Of a stretch of DNA of 64,000 bases, positions 1 to 12,500 are shown piece after piece. This stretch comes from Pseudocercospora fijiensis CIRAD86 (Eukaryota > Ascomycota > Dothideomycetes > Mycosphaerellales > Mycosphaerellaceae). The stretch lies in the NCBI RefSeq assembly GCF_000340215.1, contig NW_006921534.1, forward strand, positions 5,622,955 to 5,686,954, written 5' to 3'. A program made the translations under genes and the position numbers. Positions within the stretch are counted from its first letter, which is position 1. Each line of letters opens with the position of its first letter. The notes below the pieces were generated by a model that was not told the origin of the DNA, made no database searches, and saw only the letters and a program-made list of their open reading frames with translations.

Positions 1-415
1 GATCGTGGCAGCAGAGCGCTGCTTTCATGGACTGGCCAAGCGACGCATTGGGGATGTTTCGGCACGACATATTGTCGAGTCTTCTCCCGTTGTTCTTTGT
101 GGTACAGATATCCGGAGTTGGCGAGTCTTTGTCGATTGTCTGCCACGTGCGGGTCCAGAGTATTGGAACTGGAGAGCATACAAAGGAATAATGTGTGTAG
201 GTGCTCCACACTGCGGACCACGCCCTTGCTTGGGCAATTTGTTGCTGAACCGCTCGATCATGCTTGAGCGTCAAAGCCGGAACGTGCCTAACGCACTGCT
301 GAACAATGAAGCGAATTGCGCTACATTGCAGTCTGAGCCGTGTGCCCCCTTGCGTATAGCATGACTGCAGAGTCAAGGCGTTCACGAATGGATTCATCCC
401 ATACTTAGGAAGTGC
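1..415. other. Left edge, no supported gene
   Basis: The open frames here on both strands are short and show no recognisable domain or fungal splice structure. The stretch lies downstream of the 3' end of the COX18 gene and probably contains its terminator region, plus flank of a gene outside the window. Confidence 0.5.
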
Positions 416-1819
416 TCAACCATCTCTAAAGACTCTCCTGACCTTGATCCTCATCGGTCTCTTGCAAGGGTGGATGAGTGGAGGCAAAGGATACTTGATG
501 TCGAGCCATCTTTTCTGGAGCCTGCCTATGATCGCGTTGGTCATGATATACAGCACAATGGCCGCCGGCAACTGCAACGACACGAATGTGAAAAGGCCCG
601 CCATTACGATTTTCATCCTGTCGCCTCCGGTCAGTTGGCCGAAAGGCGACCATTCCTCACTTTTCCTTGTCGTAGCCGCTCGCAATTCATCAGCCTTTAA
701 GAGAGCGGCATTGATGTCGGCATTGACTTTTCGTTGCTGTTCGAGCACAGCGTCTTGGGCAGGTGGTGCTGAAGATGCTTTTGGCGGAGCCTCTATGACA
801 GGCGCATCCTCAGTCTTGTTCTCGTCTTGTGATTTTGGGCGCTGGTGTATGCTCGATGGCTTCGTTACGCTCTTCCAATTTACGCCCGCTAGAAAGACGG
901 CACCAAGAGCTATGGGTAGAATCCCATTAGGATCCGGGACAGTAAGGTCAGAAATCCATGCTATGCCCTCAGTAGCCATCTTCGGGTCTGCATATTCAGC
1001 GTATGCCGGTGGTTGGATTGGAGCTTGTAGGCTGTGACCAGCAGTACTGTATGACGGGTCTACAGCTGCCGCAGCATTCATGTACTCGAACGCATCACTG
1101 CCATTTTCCTGTGCCGCTCGAGACGATTCAATACGCTCAAGTTGGGCTTCAAGCCGCTGTGCGAGAGCCTCATCTGCCTTTTCTTGGGTGGTTTGCGCAC
1201 TCTCACCTCCAGAATTTGCTTCTTCGAGTCGCGGCAGTATCATGGACAGAAGTCCTTGTCTTGTCCCACATTTAATTCTTATGGCCTCTGCGAATGCCAG
1301 AAGAGTAATGAAGTTTAAAGGCGCAGTCCAAGTGAACAGTGGAGCATTGAAAGTCTTCCCTAATCGATGCGATTCTCTTACATTGAAAATGACCGCCAGT
1401 AGCCGCATTCGGATTCCCAGAAGCTGTGGAGGCAATGCTCCTGATTTCACCTCTTCCAACATCGGAGTCATGTGCTTGTCCACTGCTCTCTTCGCACTGT
1501 TCTGCACCAGTGGGAACAAATGTGTTCTGATGATCTCTCGCTTTCGAGCAGGCTTTGCAGACCAGTAATATACCAGAGTGCATTGTACTAGGGCTGCCGA
1601 GAGCGGGATAGCAGCCCACCACGGCACGCCCATTGCATGCACGCCCTCGAGAACGGCCAAGGGGGTTTCGACGGCAAGGTGTGTGAGTGCAGCCGGTGCA
1701 GGTGCCCATGCTGAGAAGTGTCGCCGCGGGAGTGCATTTGGGCAGATGGAGGCTCGTATGGAGGGCGGCAGTTGGAGGAAGTGTTTCCGTAAAGAGCGTG
1801 TTGCGAGAACAGATGGCAT
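416..1819 (-). CDS. COX18: Mitochondrial inner-membrane insertase, Oxa1/Cox18 family
   Basis: Intronless 467-residue protein. Established role of the family: Cox18 inserts the C-terminal part of cytochrome c oxidase subunit 2 across the mitochondrial inner membrane during complex IV assembly. Seen here: an Arg-rich, acid-poor N-terminus (about residues 1-35) that fits a mitochondrial presequence. Hydrophobic segments lie near residues 64-86, 160-185, 293-313 and 402-428. Between the second and third is a Glu/Ala-rich loop. The stretch ISDLTVPDPNGILPIALG before the third segment is typical of Cox18 rather than Oxa1. A charged linker (about 325-395) precedes the last segment, and the C-terminus is basic. 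The start is an ATG at 1817-1819 directly before the presequence. The next gene, ALG11, is divergently oriented, leaving a shared promoter region of about 410 bp. Oxa1 itself is the alternative but fits less well. Confidence 0.85.
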   Translation of the reverse strand: MPSVLATRSLRKHFLQLPPSIRASICPNALPRRHFSAWAPAPAALTHLAVETPLAVLEGVHAMGVPWWAAIPLSAALVQCTLVYYWSAKPARKREIIRTHLFPLVQNSAKRAVDKHMTPMLEEVKSGALPPQLLGIRMRLLAVIFNVRESHRLGKTFNAPLFTWTAPLNFITLLAFAEAIRIKCGTRQGLLSMILPRLEEANSGGESAQTTQEKADEALAQRLEAQLERIESSRAAQENGSDAFEYMNAAAAVDPSYSTAGHSLQAPIQPPAYAEYADPKMATEGIAWISDLTVPDPNGILPIALGAVFLAGVNWKSVTKPSSIHQRPKSQDENKTEDAPVIEAPPKASSAPPAQDAVLEQQRKVNADINAALLKADELRAATTRKSEEWSPFGQLTGGDRMKIVMAGLFTFVSLQLPAAIVLYIMTNAIIGRLQKRWLDIKYPLPPLIHPCKRPMRIKVRRVFRDG

Positions 1820-2228
1820 TGCGCGTGCAGCAGGCGGAGGATGGTTTCGAAGAGCCGCGAAGGCTATATTTCACGTGCGAGACATTTCTGAGAAGTGACG
1901 GAGGTGAATGAAAAGCTCCGACCGCTGCACGCGTGATGCAGGGTCTGGGCTGTGACACGTCGTGGACCTCGTGGTGTTGGGCGCAACAGCCAACAGGCCA
2001 GGGCAGGGAGTTCTAATTAGAAATTCTGGCAGACTGCAGACTAATATTCTAACACGAACAGACCCGGGATCAGTCACCGAGGGCACATGCACATCCTGCT
2101 CAGTGCTCACATCACATGCCAGCCGTGTGCGAGTGACATGATATTCTATAGCGCACCGCCACCGCCATTCTGACATTTCCTCCACATCTCCTCCATGGAT
2201 CGCTAAAGCAGCTGCACGGCACGGCATC

Positions 2229-4013
2229 ATGGCTTTGCTGACCACGCTCTTCGCCCTGCTGCTGAGCCTGGTGGCCGCAGCTGGAGCTCTCCCCTTCGCA
2301 TTCCGCCTGATCGGCAAGGTGATCGGAAAGAGCATCCGAAGTAAGACGCAGCATCGGAGGCAGATTCTGATCCGGAGAGCGCAGACAGAAGAGGAAGAAC
2401 ACAAGACACAGAAGAAGCAGGAGCAGGAGCAGGAGCAGGAGCAGGCTGGCACGGGCCGGGTAGTGAGCAAGACGGCATCATCGTCCACTTCGCTCGACTC
2501 GGAATGGGAGCAGGTCGACGATGGCGGCGGCAAGACTCGGACGGGACAGCACACCCCTGAACACCCTCACACCGATTCTGCGAAAGCCCGAGACGACAAC
2601 TACGACGGAGTGATTGGCTTCTTCCATCCTTTTTGCAATGCTGGAGGAGGCGGCGAGCGTGTCCTGTTTGCAGCTATCCTAGCCACCCAGCAACGATACC
2701 CAAAAGCACTGTGTGTAGTATACACCGGCGACCACGATGCAAGCAGAGACCAGATTCTCTCCAACGTACGAAATCGCTTCAACATCCATCTCAACCCAGC
2801 AAGACTCGTATTCCTCTACCTGACAACGAGAGACATGGTTCTTGCGACCAAGTGGCCATACTTCACATTGTTGGGCCAGAGTATTGGTAGCTTGTGGCTA
2901 GCTTGGGACGCCATGACTCTACTCGCACCAGACATCCTAGTCGACACTATGGGCTACTCATTTTGCCTTTGGCTATGCAAGTGGCTCTTTCCAGAACTTC
3001 CTACTGCAGCTTACGTGCACTACCCGACCATAAGCACAGACATGTTGCAATCGCTTCACCAAGACGATCGTCATGGACTCAATGCCGGCGCCGGCAGTGG
3101 GCTCAGAGGCAAGGTCAAGCAGATCTATTGGGAGCTCTTCGCCAAGCTTTACTCTTGGACAGGTGGATCGATAGACGTTGTGATGACCAACTCGACATGG
3201 ACACAGAACCACGTCCAGTCATTGTGGGTTCCTTCACGTAGTAGGAAGTCGAAGCAGCACAGCATTCGCGTTGTCTATCCGCCTTGCGCTGTGGCTGAAT
3301 TGCAGGAGAAGATCCCTGTCGATGCTGAGAGCGAGAAGCAGCGAACACGAAATCTGCTATACATTGCACAATTCCGGCCTGAAAAGATGCATCAGACCAT
3401 TATCGAGGCATTTCACCTTTTCCTCAAAACTCATCACAAGGACACTCCGGTTGAATCTCGGCCGCGCCTGATTCTTGTTGGTAGTGTGCGGGATGACCAC
3501 GACGAGAAGCGAGTGTACAAGTTACGATTACAAGCACAAGAGATCAAAGACAGCGTCGATTTTGTCGTGAACGCCAAGTGGCCTCAGATTCTGGAATACC
3601 TAAAGTCCAGCTCAGTCGGTGTCAACGGCATGTGGAACGAGCACTTTGGTATTGGTGTGGTCGAATACCAGGCTGCTGGTCTAATCAGTGTCGTCAATAA
3701 CTCTGGTGGGCCAAAGCTTGACATAGTCGTTCCAATCGACGGCAAGCCAACAGGTGAGTCCACACGCCGACTCATCTTCTGAAGGTGCTAACGTTCATCA
3801 GGATTTCACGCAACCACGCCTCAAGAGTTCGCGGACGGATTCGCAAACGCTTTAACACTTTCAGAAGAAGAGATTCTCGCGATGCGTTTGCGGGCACGGA
3901 AGAGCAGCTGGCGATTTTCTGAAGAAGTCTTCAGTAATGCTTGGCTTGAGCAGCTCAAATGCCTCGTTGCAATACAGCTGACAACGGGAGTCCGTAGGCC
4001 TAATGCTACCTGA
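2229..4013 (+). CDS. ALG11: GDP-Man:Man3GlcNAc2-PP-Dol alpha-1,2-mannosyltransferase (Alg11)
   Basis: Two exons, 2229-3753 and 3802-4013, separated by a 48-bp intron (GTGAGT donor, GCTAAC branch, TCAG acceptor) in phase 1. Splicing gives 578 residues; without it the frame stops at 3782. The family adds the fourth and fifth mannoses to the dolichol-linked oligosaccharide on the cytosolic face of the ER, in N-glycosylation. Seen: an N-terminal hydrophobic anchor (about 1-28), then a Lys/Glu/Gln-rich linker with a run of EQ repeats, then the Alg11 signature FFHPFCNAGGGGERVLF near residue 130. Downstream are GT4-type glycosyltransferase features: RPEK in the nucleotide-sugar region and HFGIGVVEYQAAGLI, an EX7E-like motif, near residue 475. 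The length fits the family. Confidence 0.93.
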
Positions 4014-4307
4014 AGCAAAGTTCTCACTGTCATGCATTGCCGAGCCGTTCCATACTTCCTCAATTTCTTTACATGTCCTAGTAACGCTGAATTGGGTGCC
4101 AAGCATCAATGGGAAATTCTACCGCAATTCATAGCACTTGACCCAGACAAAGGCCGGGTCTACACATGTCTTGGACCGAGACATTCGAGGAACTGGCTAG
4201 AATCTACCCAAAACGCCAGCGATGTGTGCTGTCTCCATATTCCATTACATATGACTCGATCTTCGTGGCTCCCGTTGTCTTCGTGAACCTGGAGCGTAAA
4301 TTTCAAG

Positions 4308-4787
4308 ATGCCGAAAAGAAACAGTCGCGCTCCGAGAGCGGCCTACAAGTTACTAGGCGAAGGAGGCCCCACGCAGGATAGTCAAACACCAAATCAACCA
4401 ATTGCCAGGGCCCGAGACTCAGGTCATAGGGCTAGAATCGGAAGGCCAATGGCCAACAGTGAAGGGCTCGTCGAGCCGGCCAGCACAGGCGGCGGACCTA
4501 CGCGTAGACGTACACCACCCACCCTTAGTCAACTACGGAGAATGGTCGAGCAACAACGTCTAGCTCAAGATGAGCATAATGCACCTGCTACCACTCGCCA
4601 TGATGTCCGTCCCCAACCTGTTGCATCACGTCAGACTGTGATCGGTCATGGCTGCGCAAATGATGCTGGAGAAGGATTGAGCAAAGTAGAGAAAGAGAAG
4701 GACAAGGACAAGAACGACAGGGGGCGTAAAGAGCATAGAAAGGCTGCGTCGGATGCATGCGAGCGATCAGCTAAGCCAGAACGATGA
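4308..4787 (+). CDS. Hypothetical low-complexity protein (doubtful)
   Basis: ATG-initiated 159-residue frame. I do not recognise a family. The product is strongly basic and polar, rich in Arg, Gln and Ala, with a Lys/Glu/Asp run (KVEKEKDKDKNDRGRKEHRK) near the C-terminus, and is predicted to be disordered. An overlapping frame at 4166-4381 could be an upstream exon, but I see no convincing splice pair. It lies between the 3' end of ALG11 and the 3' end of the oxidoreductase. It could be a real small gene, part of the ALG11 3' region, or chance. Codon use does not settle it. Confidence 0.25.
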   Translation: MPKRNSRAPRAAYKLLGEGGPTQDSQTPNQPIARARDSGHRARIGRPMANSEGLVEPASTGGGPTRRRTPPTLSQLRRMVEQQRLAQDEHNAPATTRHDVRPQPVASRQTVIGHGCANDAGEGLSKVEKEKDKDKNDRGRKEHRKAASDACERSAKPER

Positions 4788-4874
4788 TTTAAACAATCGA
4801 GATCCAAACGACAACGCGGGCCGAGCAAGCCAAAGACAACAGTAGTGACTACATGATTCCTCCACTCCGAAATC

Positions 4875-6097
4875 TCACTCCACCCTCTCCTCATCATCAT
4901 CCACCACAATCCTCGTAACAAACTTCCGATTCCCACCCCTCTTCCTCTCCTTCAATTCCACCAACGCATCCCTAACCCCTTCAAGTCCACCCTCCACAAC
5001 CTCATGAGGATGCCCCACCAAAACCCCCTCTTCAAGCATCTCCTCAAAAACCTGACTCATAATCCTCCCGAAAATCTCTCCTCCAGCCTTAATCTCTTGC
5101 AGACCAACTCCGACAAGAGCCTGCCCATGAACATCTCCCACAAAAGTAATCTCATACCACACTCCCGAGTCCTTTTAAAATTCGTTCTTGGTCTTCGATT
5201 GTAGAGAAACAAGTGTATTTCGAAGTAGAATCGGGGGTTAGGAGTGATGTGAGGGATTTGATGGATTGGAGGGTATTCGTTGCATCGGAGACGTGGTGTA
5301 ATTTCTTTCCTTTTAGAGCGTTTTTCACCTGCGCCGCTAGGTCGGGAGAGCGATAATCTAGCACGAAATCCGGATGTAATTCTTTCTCGACGAATTTCTT
5401 GGAAGATCCTGCTGTGGTGATGAGAGGAGAGATTCTTGGATTCAGTTTCGCGAGTTTTACTGCGAAAGCTCCGACTGCTGAACTCGCGGCGTTGATTACT
5501 AGTGGGATTTTCGAAGTTTCTGGGGCGTGGGAGTCGGTTCTTTCCCAGGGAGTAGGGAGGTTTAGGTTTCGGTATAGGGCTACGGCTGCTGTGTATGCCT
5601 GAACGAGGTCAGCGTGTGTTGAAGTCTTTGGCACTAGGAGCAGAGCTCAGATTATGTATCTCAAGCCGCTGTCACTCAGCGGAGTGGTGTCTTGCGCTCT
5701 TCGATGTACTTACTACAAGAGGAATTGTCGCGGCTTCTGCATATGACATTGTGGATGGAATGCGGAAGACAGTGTGTTGGGGGCAGATGGCGAATTCTGC
5801 GTAGGTACCGTAGGGTTCGTCCATTCGATGGAAGCCGGCGACTCTTTCGCCGAGTTGAAAGGACTTTACACCAGGGCCGAGGGCGGCGATTATTCCGGAA
5901 CAGTCGTCGCCTTGGTTTACGGCGTTATTGTAGAAGCGTGGGAGGGGATGTTTCCAGTCTTTGGGATTGCTGCCTGCATAGTGGACTTTGATGAGGATCT
6001 CTTTGGGACCCGGGGTGGGAATCGGGATGTGTTCGATTTTGGTTTTGAGGATGTCATTTTCGTAGTAGACGATGAGGCTCTTCATGGTCGTTGCCAT
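4875..6097 (-). CDS. Medium-chain (zinc-less) alcohol dehydrogenase / quinone oxidoreductase-like, with apparent frameshift
   Basis: Exon 1 is 6097-5714 (128 codons). A 115-bp intron (5713-5599: GTAAGT donor, GCTGAC branch, TTCAG acceptor) leads to exon 2 from 5598. The family (MDR, cipB/trans-enoyl-reductase-like) reduces C=C or C=O bonds with NADPH. Seen: the GroES-like start with AGSNPKDWKHP and the GDDCSGIIAALG motif; the Rossmann region PLVINAASSAVGAFAVKLAK, a variant of the nucleotide-binding AxxGxVG motif; and the conserved C-terminal part EGGLEGVRDALVELK. The frame of exon 2 ends at a TGA (5152-5154), but the family C-terminus continues one frame over (WYEITFVGDVHG onwards) to 4875. 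That second frame is closed upstream by a TAA at 5175-5177, so the shift must lie within 5152-5174, and no intron can fit. Either a one-base indel has broken the gene or the assembly has an error. Confidence 0.75.
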
Positions 6098-6745
6098 TTG
6101 GGAGAGGAATGCTGGTGGTTGATGCTGTTGGAGAATTGGGCAGAAACAGTCATATTTATGTGCTCATCAACCGCCAACTTCTGTTCGAATCGAGCAACGC
6201 ACCAATGGCTCGTCTGGATGTGAAGGTGTCGGCGGAGAGAGTGGCATAGTTCAAGATTGTTTACCTCTTCCGTCCATCGTTCGCGATCCTTCCGAGTTCT
6301 GCCCGGGAAGCTCACTGAGTTCAAAGGCTCCAGCGGCTTGCTTATCAAAGCACTGCAACGTCGAGCTGTCAAGATATGCCTGCAATGTCGGTGACCTGAG
6401 GTGAACACAAATCATCGTCTTCTATGATGAACAACATTGGAATTGGGAAAATGCATTCATCGGCGGAGGAGAATGCCGAACTCCATGTCTTGGTGACACG
6501 ACCATAGCGAAGTGCTGTGCAAGCTGTGTGGCATGTTGGCCCGCGCGAACGATGCAGAATTTGATGTCGTAGGAGTTCATTGCCAATGTTCAGGTCTTCA
6601 TCAAGAAAAGTCTCTGCGGGTCGTCTCAGCAACGACTAACCACTTTCACACTAGCGTGGTTGCGATTCATGGGTGTGAAGTTAAGGGGGTGTCTGTATTC
6701 TGGCAACGCTTGGCAGCGCACGTACCTCCGGAAGTACGCGGGTCC
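6098..6745. other. Intergenic, promoter side of the oxidoreductase
   Basis: Unique-sequence DNA of normal composition. Short overlapping frames on both strands (for example 6369-6632 minus, 6512-6799 plus) have no recognisable motif, and the plus frame runs into the repeat border. The change to TA-rich repeat DNA occurs abruptly near 6750. Confidence 0.4.
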
Positions 6746-6749
6746 TACA

Positions 6750-8921
6750 AAATAACGCAAAACCTACGTTATAGCAATATATTACTAGGAACCGGGTAAG
6801 ATGCTAGCAACGCTAGTAACGCTAGCAATACCTCGCTATCGCTAGTAATAGCAATAGATAAAGCTAAAGTATTAGTAAGCTATTAATAGTATAGCAAAAT
6901 AGAGGTATTGTTATCGCGCTCTTACCTTAATTACCTATCTATCTACCTCGCTATCGCTACTATCGTACTCGCTCTACCTACTCTTCTAGGACCTCCTTAT
7001 TTAGTACCTATTATAGTAGTATCTTATATCGCTCTATAGCGCCTATCTATAGATTATAGTATAGCTTAAACTGCCTATTCTACTATTATATATCTACATT
7101 TAGCGGCGGTTAGATTAGTATATTTTATAGAAGGTTCTCGGTCTAACTAAAGTCGCTATTAGCGGCGGTAGTTAAATAGCGTAAACGGCTCGGCGTAGTA
7201 GGTACAAAGGGTATAGAAGGTAGCATTTCCGCTAGATAGCGAGTTAGTAAGTAGTCGCTCTCGCTATTACTACTATACTATATATTATTACTGCCGGCGG
7301 TAGATTAGAAGTCGTTTAATACGCGCGTAGTATATTAAGTCGGAAAGAAGGGTTATAACGAGAACGATAGCGGCGGCGGCGCCTATTAACTAAGCCGTGT
7401 CTTACTAATATAAGTCGCGTCTTCTAGATTAGCTATTATACTAAGAACCTAGTTATCGATATCGTCGTCGTCGTCGTTATTATTATTAATAAAGATATCG
7501 CAAGTCTAGTTAATTTAATATTAGAAGTCGTTATCTAACTTTACCTTCTCGAGCTACTAGTCTATTAATAGTTAGTAGATCGCCTCGCTAATAACCTTCG
7601 AATAGTACTTATAGAGATACTAAATATAGTCGTTATAGTCCTTCTTTAAGAGGTTGTTTATTAACTAAGTAGCCCTCGCTAGGCGGTAGAAGTCTTCCTT
7701 AAAGTTATCGATAATATAATAAAAAAGAATATAGTAATTGCGCTCTAATACGCCGTTACTAGTAGCTCCTTCTAGTTCTGCTGTAGCTAGGTCGTCGACT
7801 AGTATATAATTACTATTAAACTACTCCTCGTAGACCGTTAAGGCGTTATTTAAGCCTTATCTACTATCTATTGCCTTCTAGTAGTCTATATACTCGTCTA
7901 CCTGCTTCCGAGACAACTAGTTATCCTTAAACTCGCTATTAAATAGTATATAGTAGCAAGGCTAGTACTAACTAAGGAAGAATAGGTAGAGGCACTTAGA
8001 AGGTATCTCTTCGTTAAAAGTAGGTTTAAAACGAGACTAGGCAATAGCACCTCGCTTATACCGTAAACGTACAATCTTATACTGCTTGCTAATCTTTATC
8101 TACAGATAGTATAGCAATTCTTAAAGCCTCGAGTATCTAAGGGAGCGGAAAAGTAGCGGTTGTAGTATAGAAGCTTTAGTAACGTCGGCTTTGTTATACT
8201 AGTAGTCGTTAATATCTAGAGAGTATATAAGGGCGCCTACGAGTAACTAGTTATAGATTGTCGTCTCGTTGCCTCGCTTAAAATAGGCATAATAGCCTTT
8301 AATATAGCTAGTAGTACGCGTCTACGAGGAAAGTTAGCTCTAACCGTAGTACGCGATTAGGAAGAAATAGCTATATTTACCTATAAAACGCGTAGATTGC
8401 CCCGTCGAGCGTATACGTACTAGAGCTCGGCGTACTCGATAGTCTGCCTAGTACTCTCGTTTAAAGTAGGCAGCTAATAGATCCTACTAACTACCTAGTA
8501 GCGAGGCTTCTACAAGCTATATATATTAAAGAGCCTCGTTATAGTCTTCTATAAAATACAGCGTACTAAATAGAGCCTATTATATCTTCTTATACCTACG
8601 CTTAATACTAAACTTCTTTCTAATAGTCTCGACAACGTATCGCTAGTACAGATAGACTACAACTTTATTATTAAAAGCGAGCCGGAAGGCAGCCTATTCG
8701 CTTATAGAGTTATTAACAATCGTCTATCTAAGGTACTAGCTACTAGGCTTCTTATAATTAGCCTATAAAGACAAGTGCTAGAAGCTAGTCGTAAGAACAA
8801 TAGTATACTAGCTCCCGATAAGTACACAAGCGATAGGGTACTAGAAGTTGTTCTCGTCTCGTACGAATAGGTTAACGAGGAAGAAGCCAGCATTATTAGT
8901 ATCGTAGGTAGCGTCTTACGA
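6750..8921 (-). mobile_element. MULE-like DNA transposon remnant, 3' part (split by LTR insertion)
   Basis: This is RIP-type sequence: CA and TG are scarce, TA is abundant, and nearly every potential frame is closed by TAG or TAA. Read on the minus strand from 8916 downwards it gives DATYDTNNAGFFLV, resembling the first catalytic region of fungal MULE-type transposases (D-T-NN-G pattern). Further on there is a stretch like the conserved DNS-E-AAF...ETIRKK segment of that group, followed by a degenerate C-terminal region. The N-terminal half lies at 15919-16790 on the same strand, with a whole LTR retrotransposon in between. The outer terminal inverted repeats could not be identified, so the end near 6750 is the compositional border, not a mapped terminus. 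Confidence 0.5.
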
Positions 8922-9230
8922 TACAAGAACCTAAGCAAGTAAAGTCTCCTATTATGCCTTAGCAAGCCTATATAACAATTATGTAATGTTATTACGTACA
9001 CTACGGTACTGTCTCGCTAGCGTAAAGCCTACTTAGCGTATACGCGGAAAAGCTCGGTCGCTCGTACGGATATACTCGGTTGCCGGCTCGGCATATATGC
9101 TATCCGTACGTAGCCTAGTTAATAGTAAACGCTCTGCCCTATTCTAAAAAAGGCACGGTTTAGTTCTACTTTCTACTACGGCGATTAGTAGAGGGTGTTC
9201 TATACGTTGCTATATACCTATTTTCTTATA
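8922..9230 (+). repeat. 5' LTR of the gypsy element
   Basis: 309 bp, co-linear with 15610-15918 without a single gap. By my alignment 15 positions differ, and all are C/T or G/A transitions, most of them CA to TA or TG to TA. The original TG...CA ends now read TA...TA. It abuts target duplication TACGA at 8917-8921. Confidence 0.93.
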
Positions 9231-9599
9231 GTTCTAAACCGTCTACCCTTCGTAGCGGCCTATAGAACCCCGAAAGATAAACGCAAGCGATCCGAATGCG
9301 CCGAGCGCGGGAAACGCGTAGAATAATGCCCTAGGAGCGCCGATAGCATTAGAAAACGACGCGGCGATATAATAAGACGAAGCCGAATACTAGGTACGCT
9401 AAGAAGCGACCCGCCTACGGCTTAAACGATTTCTAGCTAAGCAAGAAGTGCTTAGGCTAGAAGTCTAGGCTTAAGAAGCTAAGCGAGAGAATGCGCGTTT
9501 TTATGCCCTTAGGGACGTAGGCGATGCGCTAGCTCCGAGTAGCGGTACCGCTAGCGAGGGTTCTACGATACCCTATCCCTAGGCGACGACGACAATAAG

Positions 9600-12500
9600 G
9601 ACGAGGAAGAATTAGCTAACGAGTCGATTTAGAGGCCTAAATCTTAGAGAGCTAAATCTATCTCGTATCGACTACCTCTTTCCAGAAGTGCGCTAAGCGT
9701 AGCCCCTATACCTAGTATAAGCTACGCAGTCGCTAGCCTTGCGGCTATTAAGCCTCGTCTAAAGGAACCTAAGCCCTTTAAAGGCGATACGATTAAGGAG
9801 TCGAGGCGATTCCTTCGAGAACTTTCTATTACCTTTATACTATCCGGAGCTACCTATTATATAGACGAAAGCAAGGTACTTTATAGTATTATATACCTCG
9901 CAGGCGATGCGTAGGAGCGATAGTATAATAAAAATAGCCTTAAGGACCTACAAAATTACACCTACTAGGACTTTAAAACCTTCTATCGGGACTGCGTCGG
10001 GGACCCTATAAACCGTATACTAGACGTAACTCTCGAGTATAAGGCGGCTCGTTAGCGTAAGGGACAGTTAGTCTAAAGCTTTGCCCTTAAGCTCGTAGTA
10101 CTCGAAGATTAACTTAGCGACTATAGCGAGGAGTATAGGATCCGCTATCTCCTCGTTAAACTCTAGCCGGCGATTCGTAGCGCGATTATTAAATACTATA
10201 TAGTACTAACGACGCGTTACAAACTCGTAAAGCTTACGACGCGCATCGAGATCCCTAATAAGCCGTCTAGCAAACGCAAGGATCGTAACTACGATAAAAC
10301 CGGAGGTAGTAAAGGCAAGAAGCGTCGATCTAATAGTTAGGCCTATAAGTAGTAGTTAAATCGCGACCGTAGCGTAGGCGGGAAGTATACGAAAGGCGAT
10401 AACTCGTAAGGTAGGTATAATATTAGCAAGGTCGAATGTTATAGCTATCGCTAGAAAGGCTATTATAAGAACGCGTACCCGAACCGCTATCTCTAGAAAG
10501 ACGACAACCCTACGGTACGTAAGGTAGCCGCTAATGCTAAAGAGAAGAAGAACGACTCGAAGGCTAAGGGAAAAGATAAGGCACTTCCTAAGAGCTAGGG
10601 ATAGGTACGGAATCTTAACTAAGTAGCTTAGTAGTAGTAGTACCTACGGGACGCGTACGCGGAGCAATCGTTACGTAAGAAGGGGAAGTATCCGTCGAAT
10701 GCTTATTAGATAATGCTACTAACATTAATATAGTATCTTAAGAATTCGTTCTACGATACTAGCCTTAGCGGATTGTTAATACTATGCTACCTAGCGCCGA
10801 CAGTTTCTAGGGCGACCGAGGATACTACTACGGAGCGTATTATTTGCGCTTACGGATCGCCGACTCTATAGGCTAAGAACGCATTACTACCGGAGTGTTC
10901 TATACCTTCGAGATGCCCCTCCCTAATATTATTCTTAGTAGGCCTTAGAGGCGCGATTAAAAGGTAATCGTCGATAGCTCGATAGATGCCTAGACCTATA
11001 GGAACGAAGCCGTAGCGCGTTCGATACGCGTACGGGAACTATAGGAATTCTAGAAGGATATACGTAACGCCCTATACGTATATACGATTAGCGTTCGCTA
11101 GCTCCGCGATATCGCTAAAGGTTCCTCCTTACTAGAAGAATTTAAAGACTTCGAAGACGTCTTTATAATAACGCCTAAAGCGAGATATAAGCTCCCCGAA
11201 GACGTAGAGCATACGATTAACCTAATCCCCGGAACGAAGCTACTATACAAACCTCTCTACTATTCTTTAGGGAGAGAGCTTAGCGACCTTCGTAATTACC
11301 TAAGCTTAGCCTTAGAGAATAATTAGATCTAGCTTAGTATAAGCGAGGCAGGTACGCCGATTCTATTCGTACTAAAGAAGGATAGCAGTCTAAGACTCTA
11401 TATCGATTATAGGGGGCTAAACGAGATTACTATTAAAAATCGTTACCCCCTGCCTTTTATTAGCGAAACGCTTAATAGGCTTAAGGACGCCGAATAGTAT
11501 ACGTCCTTAGACCTTTAGGATGTATATTACCGTATCTGTATTAAGCGAGGCGACGAGTAGAAGACTACGTTCCGTACGCGGTACGGGCACTTCGAGTATA
11601 AGGTAATGCCTTTTAGGCTTACTAATGCTCCTACTACGTTTTAAGGATATATTAATAGGGCGTTAGCTAGCCTAGTTAATATTTACTATATCGTCTACTT
11701 TAACGATATTCTTATCTATAGCAAAACGCGAGAGGACTACGTACGAGACGTACGCGCTATCCTTCCGCGGCTCCGGAAGTTCGCCTTATATACGAATAGA
11801 AAGAAATGTTCCTTCTAGAAGAAAGAAGTCGAATTCCTCGGGTTTATCGTTAGTACCGAAGGCGTATCGATAGATTAGCGTAGGGTAAACGCTATTACCG
11901 AGTAGCCTCGTCTATTAACGCTAAAGGAGGTTTAATCCTTCCTTAGATTCTATAACTTCTATCGGAGGTTTATCTTAAATTACTCCCGAATCGTTATACC
12001 GCTAACCGCCCTATCGAAAGGAGCCGTAAATAGCCGAAAGCTAGGATAGGTCCTATAGGGCGAAAGCGAGGAGCAAGCGTTCCGCTAGCTAAAGGCTGCC
12101 TTTAGCTCGGCCTCGATATTACGAAACTATAATCCTACGAAGCCCCTACGTATCGAAACTAATGCCTCTACGTTCGCCTTAGTAGGAATTATATTATAAT
12201 AGAGCGAAGATAGGAATTAGCATCCTATTGCTTTCTAGTTATAGAAAATAGTCCTAGCTAAGATAAATTATAAAACCTATAATTAGGAGCTCTTAGCGGT
12301 TGTCGAGTCCTTTAAGTATTAGCGCCTGTACCTCGATAGCGCCTAGTATACGATCCGCGTAGTTATCGACTATGCTAATCTTAAGGGCTTTATAAAGATA
12401 AAGTAGCTCGTCGGAAGGTAGGTAAGATAGGCGACCTTCCTTATACCTTTTAACTTTACTATTAAATATCGGGCTAGTAAACGAAATCTAGCTAATATAC

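Noticed and set aside
1272..1958. 228-codon frame antiparallel or overlapping COX18
   Set aside because: Same-strand shifted shadow of the COX18 reading frame, without family resemblance.
8702..9001. 99-codon minus frame across the 5' LTR border
   Set aside because: It straddles the junction of two transposons and its Leu/Ser/Tyr-rich content follows from the biased composition; it is a chance frame.
9231..9260. Primer-binding site next to the 5' LTR
   Set aside because: The sequence after the LTR does not clearly match any tRNA 3' end, and RIP has altered it; not called.
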